Assembly (NCBI GenBank): GCA_036023115.1
Contig: JAYKKT010000091.1
Coordinates: forward strand, 34,645,501 to 34,709,500
DNA from: Brasenia schreberi
Taxonomy: Eukaryota; Streptophyta; Magnoliopsida; Nymphaeales; Cabombaceae
Length of the DNA: 64,000 nt
Reading direction: 5' to 3'
Shown here: in pieces, positions 10,947-23,920 of the stretch
Layout of the letters: each line of letters begins with the position of its first letter
Position numbering within the stretch: position 1 is the first letter of the stretch
The notes under the pieces: model-generated
Seen by the model: the letters and a program-made list of their open reading frames with translations, nothing else
What the model was told of the DNA's origin: nothing
Database searches by the model: none
Position numbers and translations under genes: made by a program

Positions 10947-12880
10947 TCGGTCTCCACCGTTTGTAGAGCATTGTGTCTGGAAATTATGGAGCGTCCATCA
11001 GGGAATACAGGACGGTTGAGATTTGAGAATACAGTTTCAAAATTGGTTTTGAGTGCATCAAAATTTATTTTTATCCCCGTAACCACCCTAAATATGTTTT
11101 GTAGGACTAACATTGTATTTATAGATTGAATTCAGCATCCATCAATATCTATCAATCTACCTGTAAATACACGCTCTTTTAAATTAAAGCTAAGAAGATG
11201 ATTACATATTTCATTAATCACCAGCTAATTTCACGATCGATCGATTTCACCAACTTTGTTACAGAAAACTAAAATGAGGATCTTACATTCTACCAGTCCT
11301 GCGCTTACTTTCAACATTTTCCATATTCATCATTCATCGAACCATATATTATCTTTTTCACCTTGAATCAATTATACAAATGATAATATTGTATCCCAAT
11401 AAACCTTTTCTATACTAAACCAACTCATTTTAACCACAAAACATTTAAACTCATCCTAACAACAAAAAATTATCTATTTCAACTTCAAACAAATAATCAA
11501 CTCTATCACCTTCAAATTAAATAATATATATCATTTGGTACACAATAGTTATTTTCAATATCATCATTTATCTTATAGTTCTGCCATTAAATATCTTAGA
11601 AAAAATGTATATCACTTAGCTTAAAAGAATATTTAATGAAATATAAAAGCAAAAAATATTTAAGAAATTAAAGAAGAGTGTAATTATACACAATTATAAG
11701 AACAAAAGAAATATTCACAATTATATAAATTATTGAGATATAAAGTTGATGAGCTATATTATGAAATCATGAAGTAGATTACACATAAATTTATTATTGA
11801 GACTATTCACTTATTGAGACACCTTATAAAATATTTTAAGAAAAAAATAAAAATATTCACATAATATTAAAAGTGCTCTAAAAAGGTTTTATTTTTATCT
11901 TTTGTATAGTACTCAAAAACAGATGTCCGAATGATGTTTTTTTCTTATTTGAGTTAATTGTTAGCAGCGTACATGATCGAACTGTATGAAAAAAAAAACA
12001 TATGTTACAGACCCATCTATTATGATAAAAGACTTAGTTATTATATAAAATAAAAAAATACACAAATAAAAATAAAGAATATGGAAAAAATCAAAAGACA
12101 TCATTCGGACGTCTTTATAGACACGGTCGCTCTCAAAGACAGTCGAGCCTGTCCTCAAAGATGGACGCGCCACAAACGAAGGGGGGGATGCGCAATACGC
12201 TCTCAAAGACCTTGAAACCAGTTATATGGCATCTAACACTAGCTGCTTACATTTTTTCCTAGTCCAAGAATCCTAAATGCGAAACATACCCTTCTCTCTT
12301 TCAGTATTGAAAGAAGAGAGTTTAGAAAAGAAAGGAGAAGATAAAACAAGAACATAACTGATGTTGCTTGCTTGAAACCTCCTGTCCTTCCATTGTGAAT
12401 CGAGTTTTGGGATGAAATACAGAGAATGAACTATCTAGTGCTCCAGCAAGGGAAATAAGATGCAGTATAATCATCAAACGCCAGTGTTTCATGGTCACAG
12501 AGGATTGAAATGGAGGACTTGGCTACAATTTACATCACTCTCAACTCATTAATTACCTTGCGTAGGAGTATTCTTTCGGGGCTAAGAAGCTGGAAGACAT
12601 GTAAATCCACTTGCAGGGATGGGTAATTAGAAAGTTTTCCCATAACATAATTCATTCAAGCAAAAAATCTCATCTTCTTGAACGACGTAGACTATGACAA
12701 CAAGGATCTTAATGAAAAGAAAACTCCAAATACTGAAAGTATACATTTAATGGTAGTTTGCATCACCTTTCTTGGGTGGTTCTTTCTTCAGAGATAAGTG
12801 GAAAGAGGCCTGGTTTATGTGAAAAACGTTCCCCCTCACTCAGTCGGAGCTAAAAGGCTTAGAATGGTAATTGTTGGTGC
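10947..12880. other. AT-rich intergenic DNA with an inverted-repeat element
   Basis: 11300-12060 is very AT-rich without a recognisable gene. Inverted arms at 11922-11943 and 12093-12113 may mark a MITE-like element. No RNA gene is recognised. Confidence 0.35.
11922..12113. repeat. Imperfect inverted repeat, possible MITE core
   Basis: The left arm gatgtccgaatgatg and the right arm catcattcggacgtc are near-complementary, and the pairing continues weakly outward into T/A-rich runs. The outer boundary and a target duplication are not clear. Confidence 0.4.
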
Positions 12881-13389
12881 TCATGTGTCGTCATCACTGC
12901 TTCCGACGTCGATAATAGCTCTCCGGGTCTTCTGTCTCTTGTTATGTCTGTATGGTTTCTTCAGGTTGCACTTTTAAATATCCGTCAGGCTCTTCTGACC
13001 TAAGATACTCTTGAATTTGATCAAGAATCTTGTCACCACACTTCTCGGTTTTCGTTTTATAGATGAGCTTTTCCAACTGCAAACACAGGAGCCCACTTCA
13101 AAATAACCATCAACCCATAAAAAATGATACAACTTAAGTTCATCTACTAAAAGCCAAGTGCTAAAGAGAATGTAACTATCGCAAAACATATAAATGGAAA
13201 GTTCAACTACAACTTGCCTGCTCAAACGATCTTGGCCTCTGAGTGCCCAAAATGTTGATATGATGCATTGATAAAACAGCATGTGGAGGCACTCCTCCAT
13301 TGCTGGAAGCAAGGTCCCTGCGCAATTTGTCAAGGGCCAGTTCTAAGCCACCTAAAACAGCCTGCTTAGAGGACATGCTCAAAGTATCC
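12881..13389 (-). pseudogene. Orphan C-terminal exons with an HRDC-like domain (helicase remnant)
   Basis: On the minus strand one exon (about 13389-13218) reads QAVLGGLELALDKLRRDLAS then GVPPHAVLSMHHINILG and RPRSFEQ. The next exon (from 13076) reads LEKLIYKTKTEKCGDKILDQ. The helix-rich pattern, with the GVPP-HAVLS turn and the (K/R)-x-E-K-x-G-D-x-I-L motif, matches the HRDC domain found at the C-terminus of RecQ-type and some UvrD/SRS2-type helicases. The intron between them starts with GC (CAG|GCAAGT), a known minor donor class. The frame stops at 12942, but the +1 frame continues with KKPYRHNKRQKTRRAIIDVG and an acidic end closing at 12881. A one-base change in an A-run (12972-12975) would explain this. 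No helicase motor exons are seen, so this is a gene fragment. The family assignment is inference. Confidence 0.5.
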
Positions 13390-14814
13390 CTGTTCCCAGA
13401 AGGAATGTACAACTTCACAACTTTCTACCCTATCACATGGAACATACAAGAGATAATAGTTGTGATGCAGGGTAATGCAGCTATAGAAACTCCAACTTGT
13501 CCATTTTGAATGACAAAGAGAAGGACGATCTTTTAGGGCATCATCCCACTATTGATATTACATATGAGAGAAAAAAGCAAGTATTTCATTGATAAATTGA
13601 AAAGAGTAGTTATCCCAAAATTCACAGCAACAGGTTGAAAGAACAATTTGAACTGCCGAATCACTGCAAGGACTAGATGCGAACTTGGAGGAAGATAATG
13701 AAACTTGATCCCTACGTGAAGCGTGAAAAGTAGTACAGAGGAACATATAAAAGTCAATTAAGCTAGCTTCTTGAACTGCGTCTTTCAACAAAAAAGAAAT
13801 CTTTTTCTTCTAAGCCAATGAAGAACGGAATAATGAACTTGAAAGAATAAACCTGAACCTCGAATGCCTGAAAAACCAAGTCTTCTAGTCTTTCTCAACA
13901 GGAAAGGAGAAACTTTTAGCCACTCGACAAACGAAGTCATGGAAAAACATGAAACCATAACAATGAAAGAAATGGAATAAAGAAAGGCAAAGGCTGAGCA
14001 GAGAACTTTTTTAAAGAAAATCCAAAAGCAGGGTTTTCAGACGCAAGTTTGAAACTCTCAAATTAACTGAACGGAAATAAGTCAGCACAAGAATCACAAG
14101 GACAATGAAGACAATTATCTGGCCATTTTGCTATGTGAACCAAGATTATGAAAATTACAACTGGGGAAACCACATGCATTAAATGGTCGATCCATGACTG
14201 TATAAAAAAGGGGATACTGACGGGTGTATTTACCTGCTTGAAACAACAAAAGAATAAATGCATGAACATGAAAGCATACACAGAAAACCCACAGGAGCCA
14301 CTTGCATCGAACAACTATGTTTTTGTATTGGCCTTATGTGACTAAAATAGGCTTCCATGCATGGATGTACAATTTCTTTTTTCAGCGAACTTATTTGTGG
14401 TGCATCTTTTCAAGTTGTTCTTTTGTAAAGTTTAAGTTTCTTAAACCACTTGTTTCTCTATACATAAGGCATTCTAGAAAATTCATTTTCTATGTCGAAG
14501 TTCACTGATATATACTAAAAAAACCTGTTCTGTTATTGAATTTTTGCCTCAATGACGATCTGTTGAAGCCAGGCACTGGCTATACACGTCCCTTTCAGGG
14601 ACATGTATATCTACATTCAGAACTCATCCAACAAATTCATGAGATTGACTACTACATGTAATTGGCATTAAGTACAACTTCTTGCATGCCTATGTGGGAT
14701 TCAGATGCAGCAATTGTGCGTTTCAATAAGCTCATAGAAGGATCACAAATTAATAGATTATGAAGGGAAAATAGTCGAACAATAGTCACTAACCAACTAA
14801 ATACAAAAAGGACA
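13390..14814. other. Unassigned DNA
   Basis: Short open frames on both strands only. I could not find further helicase exons upstream of the HRDC fragment here, nor any repeat or RNA gene. Confidence 0.35.
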
Positions 14815-16990
14815 TGTCAAGGAAATTGTAATGAAACTGATCACAGTAACACAACGGTGGCTGCCACAGTCAACTGATCCTTGAACAACCAAACACAGTC
14901 CACACTTGGACTGCAACATGTTTGCTTGAACACTGAACACAGTCACACCAAGAGAAAACACAGAGACTTGGAGAAGAACTTCACTTTACTCATTCATAAC
15001 ATGTCACATGGAATCATATTTACAAGCCACAAAGAATAAATATATAGGAGAGAAACAAACACAGCAGCATTGCACCAAACGGCTAGATTTCTAGCCGTCG
15101 GAGGCACTGCTGGCTGCCTCAGCTGATAACGAAAAATAAAAAAGGAAAATACAATTACATTCTAAGGAAAAGGAGAAAAACAAATAAAAGGAGACATTAT
15201 GTGTCCACTACAGAATGTCTCTTACACTCCCCCTCAAACCTACAAGGATACCATAAAAAGTTTCCAATCAAGAATTGAAACCTAAGGTCCATGAAGGAAA
15301 TTGGTGAACACATCTGTAAGCCGATATTTTGAATAAACATATTGAAGATCAAGATGCCCTTTAATAGAAGGTCCTATCATTGGCGATGTACATAGTGTTC
15401 TTCTTGTCGTAAAACATCATGATGGTAGTGTCAGTGTCAATGCTTAGATTCTCAAGAAGTCTCCAAAGTCAAGTAATTCTATAGCAGTAGTGACCATGGC
15501 ACATCATTGGGTGGTGACATTGTTAATGCGGATTCTCAAGAAATATCCTTCTCCAAACTAATTCCGTAGTAGTAATGGCCATGGCTATATATCTCGTTTT
15601 AGACAATGATACCTTTTGTTGCTTTTCATATCTCCATGAAATAAGAGTAGCCTAAAGATGAAGTACTCAGTATTGCATCAGTACTCAGTATTGCTCCGTT
15701 TGTCTCTCATTAACATCCGTACTCAGTAATAATATTATATGCTTATCATTAACATCACCACCTCAATAAGCATCAATGTAAATAATTAAGTTAGCAGGGA
15801 AAGAAGAGGACAAAAAACTCACATGTCAATAGTGTGCTTGATATATCATACTATTTTTATCACAACATTCATATGCATTGTAATAGGTGCATGATGAAAT
15901 GGGCTAGTGGGTGAACAACATAAGTTAAATATAGATGAGTAATAGTGAGGTATATCAAAGAACCTATCATTTGTCTATAGGGAGTACGGCCTTTTAGTGG
16001 TTCTCCATCGCTTAGCCTCATCTTCTATTTTATAATCTTGGGCGTAGCAACCCGCTTGTCAGCGGTCAATCCAAACAAGCTAACAACATCAAAAGGAAAT
16101 CTAGTTTAAGACAAGAAAAATAATGTCTTAGATTTTAATACTTCAATCCCAAGAAAGTACTTGAGGTGGCCAAGATCTTTCATTTCAAACTCCTTATTAC
16201 AACTCCTTCTTGATTTCTTGTATGCCTTCTTAGTCACTACCTGTGATGATCATATCTTCTTCATATGGAATTAAGAATACAATATCGGCAATGTTAGTAT
16301 AACATGTACAAAAACCACTCTTTAGCATAAACTCGCTAAACTTATCGAACCCAGATGTGGGCCTTCTTTGAAACCACAAAGAGCCTTTTGAGGATTTCAG
16401 GAACAACACCTAGTGGAGTACAAACCTCTTCCTTTAACCAACCATTCGAGAAATATTTTTTCACATCCATTTGAAAAATACCTCAATTCCTAATAGCATA
16501 GACAACTATAAGGATACTAATAATTATCATTCCAAAAATAAGGACAAAGGTTTCATAATCTATCACATATTCCTATGTATATCCTTTGGCAACAAGATGA
16601 GCTTTATACCAATTTATCGTGCCATCACTCTTAGTTTTAATCTTGTAGACCCATCCACAACCAATGGTCTTTTTGTTGGGAGGTCGTATACTAACTTCCC
16701 AAGTTTTGGCTTGTTTTAAGACATTAACTACTTGTGCATGACACTAAATCAATTATGAGAAGTTTGGGGTTCTAATAGGTTTTTGGCTCACTAAGAAGGG
16801 CAATAGGGACAAGGAGAGCTACATCTCGAGGGAAAAAGGCTTGGTAGGAGGCTAACATAAAAGGAGGCCTAGATTCTTGACTAGATCTTCCACGAATAGT
16901 GTGTTAGAAGTAATCTTAGTTTCCTAGGTTTCACCTAAAAGAGTGTATTTCAATTGGATCACTATGTCTTATATTGTTAAAGTATAATAG
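14815..16990 (-). mobile_element. Decayed Copia LTR retrotransposon, 3' half, minus strand
   Basis: A terminal LTR-like segment (about 14815-15226, ending cttaca on the plus strand) is followed by the reverse complement of a polypurine tract (ctccccctcaaacc, 15227-15240), so the element runs on the minus strand. Interior minus-strand reading gives the Copia reverse-transcriptase phrase EFEMKDLGHLKYFLGIEV (around 16140-16190), with other RT pieces at 16320-16480. The frames carry many stops. The matching LTR on the right side is not seen, so the element is truncated. The left LTR edge is approximate. Confidence 0.7.
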
Positions 16991-17042
16991 GAAACGGGCT
17001 ACTAGGGCCTGTTGATCTCAGTCTATTTTGCCCAACCACTAG

Positions 17043-17334
17043 TGTTGGAGATATTTACAGAGATCAACTAATAAAGAGTAAATATCAGAAATTGGATGTC
17101 GAATCCATTCTTGTTATTTTTTGGTTCAGTTATTAAGTATTATAAAGGGCATATTAGTCCTCTAAGTTATAAAAATCTATAAATATATGGTTTATCTTAG
17201 GGTTTTAGATGAGTGAAAATAGGCAACACCCAAGAGATACACAACATGAGCTTGTATGTGATTGGGAAGTGATTATTAAATCAAAGTTATAATTCTCTAT
17301 TTTTTTCTTCTTCGTGTGAATAATTTTTTTTTCA
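17043..17334 (+). repeat. 5' LTR of the Copia element
   Basis: Starts TG at 17043 and ends about CA at 17333-17334. It aligns along its length with 21111-21419, including the shared block agggttttagatgagtgaaa. Confidence 0.85.
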
Positions 17335-17337
17335 AAA

Positions 17338-17350
17338 TGGTATCAGAGCC
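17338..17350 (+). other. Primer-binding site (initiator tRNA-Met type)
   Basis: tggtatcagagcc directly after the 5' LTR is the classic Copia primer-binding site. Confidence 0.85.
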
Positions 17351-17639
17351 TTGTGGTGTTCCTATATAACTTTGAGTATAACAAATAAGGGCATGCATCC
17401 CAAGGCAATCCTAATCTTTGTTAATTCTTAATATATTGATTTCGAGGGGAGAATCACATATTTAGTGACTGAAATCAACAAAGAATATAATAAGAGGGGG
17501 CCACACACAACTCAATGAAAGTGTGCATGCATCCCGAGGTAGCCCTAATTTCTGTTAAATTTCAAGATCTTTATTTGAAAGGAAGAATCATTATTTATAC
17601 ACTGAAATAAGCATAAGCAACAACAAGTTTATCATGGAG

Positions 17640-18876
17640 AAAAATAGGGTTCTCTTTTGAAAGGCAGAGGTTGTGGAGCTATGACATCTATAAAAAATGA
17701 TAAATTACAATGCTCTCACTATGGTAAGATAAGACACATTAGAGAATAATGTTGGGATTTAATTGGTAAGCATCTATTTATGAAGAATAAAGCATTCCAG
17801 GTGAGTGAGATGATAACTAGCAGTGAAGTTGCAAACACAAACACTGTGAACCACCTTTTGAAAAGGATGATAGAGTTTGAAGCAAGACTTGGTGAGTAAG
17901 CTTCATCTTCAGCACCATCAACTACCATTACACACGATAAAGGTACATCTTCATTATGTGATTATTGATTTATAATTGACAACAAGGATTACTTATTTGA
18001 TTGTCAAAATGTTTAGAATCATAGTCAAGTTTGACTTACAAATGACTCTTATGCATCTATGGTTGGAAAAGGGAGTATTATGACATCTTTGGGAGTTCTT
18101 CATTCTCTATTTTATGTGCCTAGTTTCCCTATTAAATTATTATCTGTAAGTACACTTATCAAGACTATGAATTATAAAATAACCTTCTCCTCATCTGGAT
18201 GTGTATTTCAGGATCTAAAAACAGGGAGGATATTTGGACATGATAGTTTGGAAATGGGACTTTATATACTGAGGGTGTCATATATACATGTATAAACTCA
18301 TACAGTTTCATCAGTCTTGGCTAGTAAAGAAGTGACAGTCTGATTATGGCATCTATGATTGGGATACCTCCTATCTTCAAAACTCAAAATGATTTCCCTC
18401 ATATATTTAGCACTTTACCTTCTTCTATTTTGTTTGAATGTGATGTATGCCAAAAGGCAAAACATCTTCGTGTTTCATTTCCAATAAGTGAACACATATC
18501 TTCCATTTCATTTGAGTTAGTCTATTCTGATGTATAGGGTCTAAGTCCCTTCCAATCGTTTACTCGACATCAATAGTTTGTATCATTTATTGATGATTGC
18601 ACTTGCTTTACCTTTGTATACCTATTGAAATCTAAGAATGAGGTGTCACACATATTTTCTATCTTCCATAAATTTGTTGAGACTCAATTCAATGCAAATA
18701 TTAAAAACTCTGCTCAGATAATAGAGTGGAGTATCTCTCTAACTTTGAGTAGTTATTTACAACACCACAACATTTTGCATCAAACCACTTGCCCATACAC
18801 ACCTCAACAAAATGGGGTAGCTAAGAGGGAAAATAAGCATATTCTAGAGATTGCTCAAAAAATATACAGATTCTAG
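17640..18876 (+). pseudogene. Degenerate Copia gag zinc knuckle, pre-integrase and integrase
   Basis: A zinc-knuckle-like remnant (Cys-Ser-His...Gly-Lys-Ile...His-Ile) lies near 17690-17760. 18059-18295 reads the GAG-pre-integrase region (GVLHSLFYVPSFPIKLLSVS). 18346-18876 reads the integrase, including CDVCQKAKH and the conserved TPQQNGVAKREN. Stops at 18538 and elsewhere, plus shifts, break the frame. Confidence 0.85.
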
Positions 18877-19379
18877 AGATTGCTAAAGCATTACTCATTG
18901 AAGCAAATACTCCTAAATCTTTCTGGAAGGAAGTTGTCATGATATCTTATGCCTAGTAGATTGCTAAATGAAAAGTCTTCTTTTCAAATGCTTTTATTTG
19001 GCCAAAAACTTATGTTTCACTTGATGTCTCATTCTTTGAATCCCAATCATATTATGATACTCATAAAAAAACACAATTTGATTTTGCTACTATAAAGGAA
19101 CAAGGAGTAAAGACCTATTGTTCCAAGTTATATTGAAGAAGACTCATAAAGTGATACAGAAGGAAGTAAAGTTGACTTATCAGGTAAGGAGATTCAAGAG
19201 AAGAACGATGGAAAGGTTTATCATCGTGGTACCAAAAATATATTTTGTCCCCCTGAACAAATAATCATACCTAAATGCTCTAATCCACCTTGAGAACCAT
19301 CTATAGAGGAGCTAGAAGCTAGAGTTTCCAATTGCAATCAGGAAAAGACTAAGAACATGTGTACATCCTATCTCTGAGT

Positions 19380-21103
19380 ATGTCTTATATAAAGGTATGT
19401 CTAAGAATTACAAAAGGTTCATATTAAATGATGGTGTCGAATCTATACCCGAAAATACATAACAAGCGATGTTGGATCCAAAATGGAGGGCAATCATGGA
19501 AGATGAACTAACTTCTCTTAAGAAAGGCACATGGGAATTGGTGACACTATCACCCAACAGAAAACCAATGGGATGTAAATGGGTGTATACCATAAAATAT
19601 CGAGCAGATGAAGCATTGAAAGATATAAGGCATGTTTGGTAACAAAAGGATAAAGTCAATCTTATGGAATAGACTACATTAAAACTTTTGCATCAGTGGC
19701 AAAACTAACTGCCATCCGTATGATTATAAGTTTGGCAGCAAGTAGAGGATCAGATATGTGGTAATTAGATGTTAAAAATACTTTTTTGAAAGGCAACTTG
19801 AATGAAGAGATCTATATGACTATGCCACCTGGAATTGATTACCGTTAGAATCAACATATGGTGTGTCATCTTAAAAAGTCTATATGGACTAAAACAGTCC
19901 CCATGACATGGTTTGAGAAGTTTTGTGAGAGGTTATTGGAACTTGGTTACAAAAGGTGTAAAGTGACCATACTTTATTTATAAGGAAAAATAAAGGAATT
20001 TCTATTCAAGAAGAGATTACACGACTTAAAGGCAAACAACATCACATGTTTGATCTCAATGACCTTGGAAAATGACATGAAGTTTTATGTTCTAAGGCAG
20101 GTATTTTTCTTACCTAAAGAAAGTATACTCTTGATTTGTTAAAGGATACTAATATGGTTGATTGGAAGCCTAGTGAACTTAATTTATATTCAAGAAGAGA
20201 TTACATAGCTTAAAGGGCTTAAAGGCAAACAACATCATATGGTTTGTCTCAAGGACCTTGAAAAATGACATGAAGTTCTATGTTCTAAGGCATGTATTCT
20301 TTTACTCAGAGAAACTATAATCTTGATTTGTTAAAGAATACTAATATGGTTGATTGTAACCTAGTGAACTTCCAATGGAAGTTAATCATAAGTTAAATTC
20401 ACATGGATCATAAATGTTAAAGGACATTGAGAGGTATTAACAGCGAGTTGGTAAAATTATCTATTTAACTATTATGTGCCCTGATATCTCATATATAATT
20501 AGTATTATAAGCAGATTTATGCATCAACTGTTAAAGTATCATATGAAAGTTGTGTATAGGATTTTGAGATACCTAAAGTCAACCCCAAGATATATAATAC
20601 TTTACTCGAAGGAAGGACATATAGATATTAAAATATTTACAGATGCAAACTGGGCAGGGTCTACAAAAGATAGAAAGTCTACCTTAATATACATTGTAAA
20701 AGTAGGTGAAAAGGTAGTATCCTAGAAAAGTAAAAAATATACAACAGTTGCAAGATCTAGTGCAGATGCTGAGTACGGAGCCATGGCACAAGGGATGTGT
20801 GAAGGTCTCAGGTTGAAATCATTATTAATAGAGTTGATAATTCAATCTGAACAACCTATTATCTTATTCAGTGACAGCAAGGTAGCTATTCAAATGGCTT
20901 CAAATCCAATCCAACATAAGAGGACAAAACATATAGAGATTGACTGCCACTTTATTCGAGAAAAAGTAAAGAGTGGAGAATTTCAATTAACATATGTGAG
21001 ATCATGTGATCAACCAGTAGATATACTAACTAAGGTACCTAAAGGAATCCTACAATTCATGCTCATCAAGTTGAGAATTATCAGTATATATTTTTTAACT
21101 TGA
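19380..21103 (+). pseudogene. Degenerate Copia reverse transcriptase and RNase H
   Basis: 19400-19920 gives RT pieces (MEDELTSLKKGTWELV, KPMGCKWVYTIKY). 20474-21103 gives the RT end and RNase H (YRILRYLKSTPRYIILYSK, FTDANWAGSTKDRKST, KHIEIDCHFIREKVKSGEFQ). Many stops. An internal duplication disrupts the RT at 20003-20371. Confidence 0.85.
20003..20371 (+). repeat. Tandem duplication (about 184 bp) inside the Copia RT region
   Basis: 20003-20180 and 20187-20371 repeat the same text (tattcaagaagagattac ... gttgatt ... tagtgaactt) with substitutions and one small insertion. Confidence 0.85.
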
Positions 21104-21110
21104 GGAAGAG

Positions 21111-21419
21111 TGTTGGAGATGTTGGAAGAGATCAATTGATAAAGAGTAATATCGGATCCAGTATGTCAAATCCATTCTTATTTTTTTCTAGTCTTGTTAT
21201 TAAGTATACTTAAGTAAGAGCATATTAGTCATTTACGTCATAAAAGATCTATAAATATTTAGTTTAGCTTAGGGTTTTAGATGAGTGAAAATAAGCAACA
21301 GTCAGGAAGGTTGCCGAGAGATACACAATGTGAGGTTCTATGTGATTGAGAAGTGATTCTTAAATCAAAGTTGTAATTCTCTATTTTTTTCTTCTGTGTG
21401 AATAAAACTTCTTTCAACA
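21111..21419 (+). repeat. 3' LTR of the Copia element
   Basis: Begins tgttggagat and ends ttcaaca. It is followed at once by ACTAG, the target duplication. Confidence 0.9.
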
Positions 21420-21519
21420 ACTAGGGCCCTAGCCAAGGGACTGTTGGCCCCAAATGGCCATTGGGGGCCAACGGCTGACCCCCAATAACTAGTTAAGGTA
21501 GCCGTTATACCAACAATTT

Positions 21520-21960
21520 CTTTAGTGAGTTTTCAAACTATTGGAATCAATTGCATGGGTACAAAAAGTATGGAATGTCTTGAAGAATGTGAATAATAAC
21601 TAAATAAAGACTTTTGCTATCAATTCATAAGAGGATTAAGAGAAGAACTAGAAAGTACCTAGTCATCTTTGATGCACCCCAAGCCCTTTCCTATTTTGGA
21701 GGAGGTTCTTGCCAATATTTTGATGGTGGAGACTAGACTTAATGAAGTAAAGATTCAAAGAGATACTGCCTTGGCTACTTTTAGGCCAGGGCAGAATATA
21801 AGGCCCTATAGATAGATCTTCACACTTAAAGAGTGAAAGTTTAGAAAACGTGAAGGTGAAAGTGATACAAGAAAAGAGGTTGTTTGATACCATTGTGAGG
21901 AACTAGGACATATCAAACAAGATGTTCAAAATTAAGAAAGAAAGTAGCCACTATTGAAGG
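21520..21960 (+). pseudogene. Degenerate Copia gag fragment of another element
   Basis: In shifting plus frames one reads gag-like text: FIRGLREELEST, PKPFPILEEVLANILMVETR, and a CCHC-like zinc-knuckle remnant (YHCEELGHIKQDV) near 21880-21930. It probably belongs to the same element as the integrase remains at 23290-23920, with a LINE fragment inserted between them. Confidence 0.6.
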
Positions 21961-22259
21961 AGAGATGGATCAAGCTTATGCAATTGGGTCTTGAAGATAA
22001 GATAAAACATTTATAAGTGCAATTTAAATGGAAGCACCCATTCTTAGCGTTGCTTATTTTTCAGTCTTTTCCTCAATTTAAATGAAAGGTATGAGACTGT
22101 TGTTACTTGATAGGAGAGACTCCTTTCACATGACATGCTATGAAAGACTCATCAAATTGCCTAAAGAACACTTGTGATTCCTATCATCCTACGTTTTCAC
22201 CATTCTAAAATTAAAAAACCTTGGGCATCTTGAAAACACAGGCTTCTCAATTTCCAAAA

Positions 22260-23035
22260 TATAGAAAATTGGAATTATGGAGAGAAACATTAGAAAGCAA
22301 AGGCCTCCGACTTAGTAGAACAAAGACAAAGTATATGGAATGTAAGTTTGATCATTTGACTACTTCAGAGGACATAGAAATTAAAATTGGCACACATTGT
22401 ATTCCCCAAAAGGAAAGTTTTAAATACTTAGGGTCAAATTTTCAGAGTGATGGAAGAATTGATGGAGATGTTACACATAGAATTAATGCTGGTTGGTTAA
22501 AATGGAGAGGAGCATCAGGTATTCTTTGTGATAAGAAGATACCATTAAAATTAAAAGGTAAATATTATAGAGCAGCAATTAGGCCTGCCATGTTTTATGG
22601 TTCTGAGTGTGGGGCAGTTAATCATCAACATGTACAAAAGATGTATGTGACAGAAATGAAGATGTTGAGATGGATGGGTGGTCATACAAGAAAAGACTAT
22701 ACATAATGAGGTTATTAGAAACAAATTAGGAGTGGCACCAATAGAGGATAAAATGAGAGAACATCGTTTAAGATGGTTTGAACATATAAAAAGAAGATCA
22801 AAAGAAGAACCTGTAAGAAGGTTAGAAAAACTAAATTTGGAAAGTATTAAAAGAGGTAGAGGACGACCACAAAAGTGTTGGAAAGAAACAATAAAGAATG
22901 ATCTAGCTTATTGGGAGTTAACTACTAACATGACACACGATAGGAATCTGTGGAAACAAAGAATCCATGTAGCCGACCCCGTCTAGTATGGGAAAAGGCT
23001 TAGTTGTTGTTGTTTTGTTGTTGTTGTAGTTTTAT
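22260..23035 (+). mobile_element. 5'-truncated RTE-type LINE, 3' end of the RT protein
   Basis: Starts within the RT C-terminal region ([14 protein letters not shown]) and runs to the 3' end: [40 protein letters not shown], then RPQKCWKETIKNDLAY and HVADPV stop. It ends with the family 3' motif (cgaccccgtctagtatggga) and a (TTG)n tail. One frameshift lies near 22695. It is very similar to the young copies at 56-64 kb. Confidence 0.92.
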
Positions 23036-23289
23036 TCCAAAATTGAGTTTAAACTTTCTCTATGTTTCTTAAGTTTGGACCATGGTTTTGATGCTTTCTT
23101 TTCCTTTAGTGGTTGCATTTTGTAGGATTGCCTCTCAAAGGTGGGAAAATTAAATTTTCTTAGTTTTGATTGTTATAATATTTTGTCAAAAGATGTACTT
23201 TTATGGTACAAATGACTTTGTCATTTGGATATATACAAGCTATGTAATTTCTATTACTTAATATTAAAAGTGTTGATGACTTCAAAGAT

Positions 23290-23920
23290 TGCACACTTGA
23301 GAAAATGAAACAACACCTTTTCTAGATAAAACCTTCGTAATAAGGAAATCTTTTGAGCTTGTCCACTTTGATGTTTAGGGTTTCGTACCAATCATGTCAA
23401 AAGGAGGAATCACGTACTATATTATATTTGTGGGTGTTTATACTAGACATACTTGGATGTATTTATTGCAAAACAAATTGTATGTTTTCAAGAACTTTGT
23501 TATTTTTTATGCCCTTATGGATAACCAATTTGGTGTTGATATCAATTTTTTACATCTAACTCCTGAGGTGAATTTACATCAAATCAATTTGAATCTTATT
23601 TGGAAAATAAATTCAGTTTTCATAACACTTATGTGTTAACTATTAAGACTCCTCAATATAATGGAATTGCTGAATGCAAACATTGACACATTATGGAAAC
23701 TATTAAAATCATATTGGTGTCTAGTAGAGTTCCCAAAGAACTTTTGGCCAAGGCTACTATGACCTTTGTTTATCTTATACATAAAATGTATCGAAAAATG
23801 TTTCTCCTATTAAAAAGGTGTTCAAGGTTGCTCCAAACTCTCCTGCAAAAGTTTTGGGTGAAAATATTTTGTTCACTATGATAAAGGTGATAACTTTTCC
23901 TTGTGCTATTGAGTGTGTAT
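23290..23920 (+). pseudogene. Degenerate Copia integrase fragment
   Basis: Reads HFDV then PIMSKGGITYYIIFVGVYTR and HTWMYLLQNK, later a TPQYNGIAECKH-like motif and a HIMETIKIILVSSRVPKELL-like segment, in broken frames. This is typical of the Copia integrase core and post-core region. Confidence 0.75.

Larger units (their letters stand above)
17043..21419 (+). mobile_element. Full-length, inactivated Copia LTR retrotransposon
   Basis: Two related LTRs (17043-17334 and 21111-21419) both begin tgttggagat. The element is flanked by an identical 5-bp target duplication ACTAG (17038-17042 and 21420-21424). A primer-binding site complementary to initiator tRNA-Met (tggtatcagagcc, 17338-17350) follows the left LTR, and a purine-rich tract (ttgaggaagag) precedes the right LTR. 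The domain order is gag, protease, integrase, reverse transcriptase, RNase H, as in Copia/Ty1. All frames carry stops and shifts, so the copy is dead. LTR divergence suggests it is not recent. Confidence 0.92.

Noticed and set aside
10622..11129. Several long open frames on both strands over the CHCH gene
   Set aside because: They are shadows of the GC-rich coding strand. Only the minus frame carries the regular CX9C pairs.
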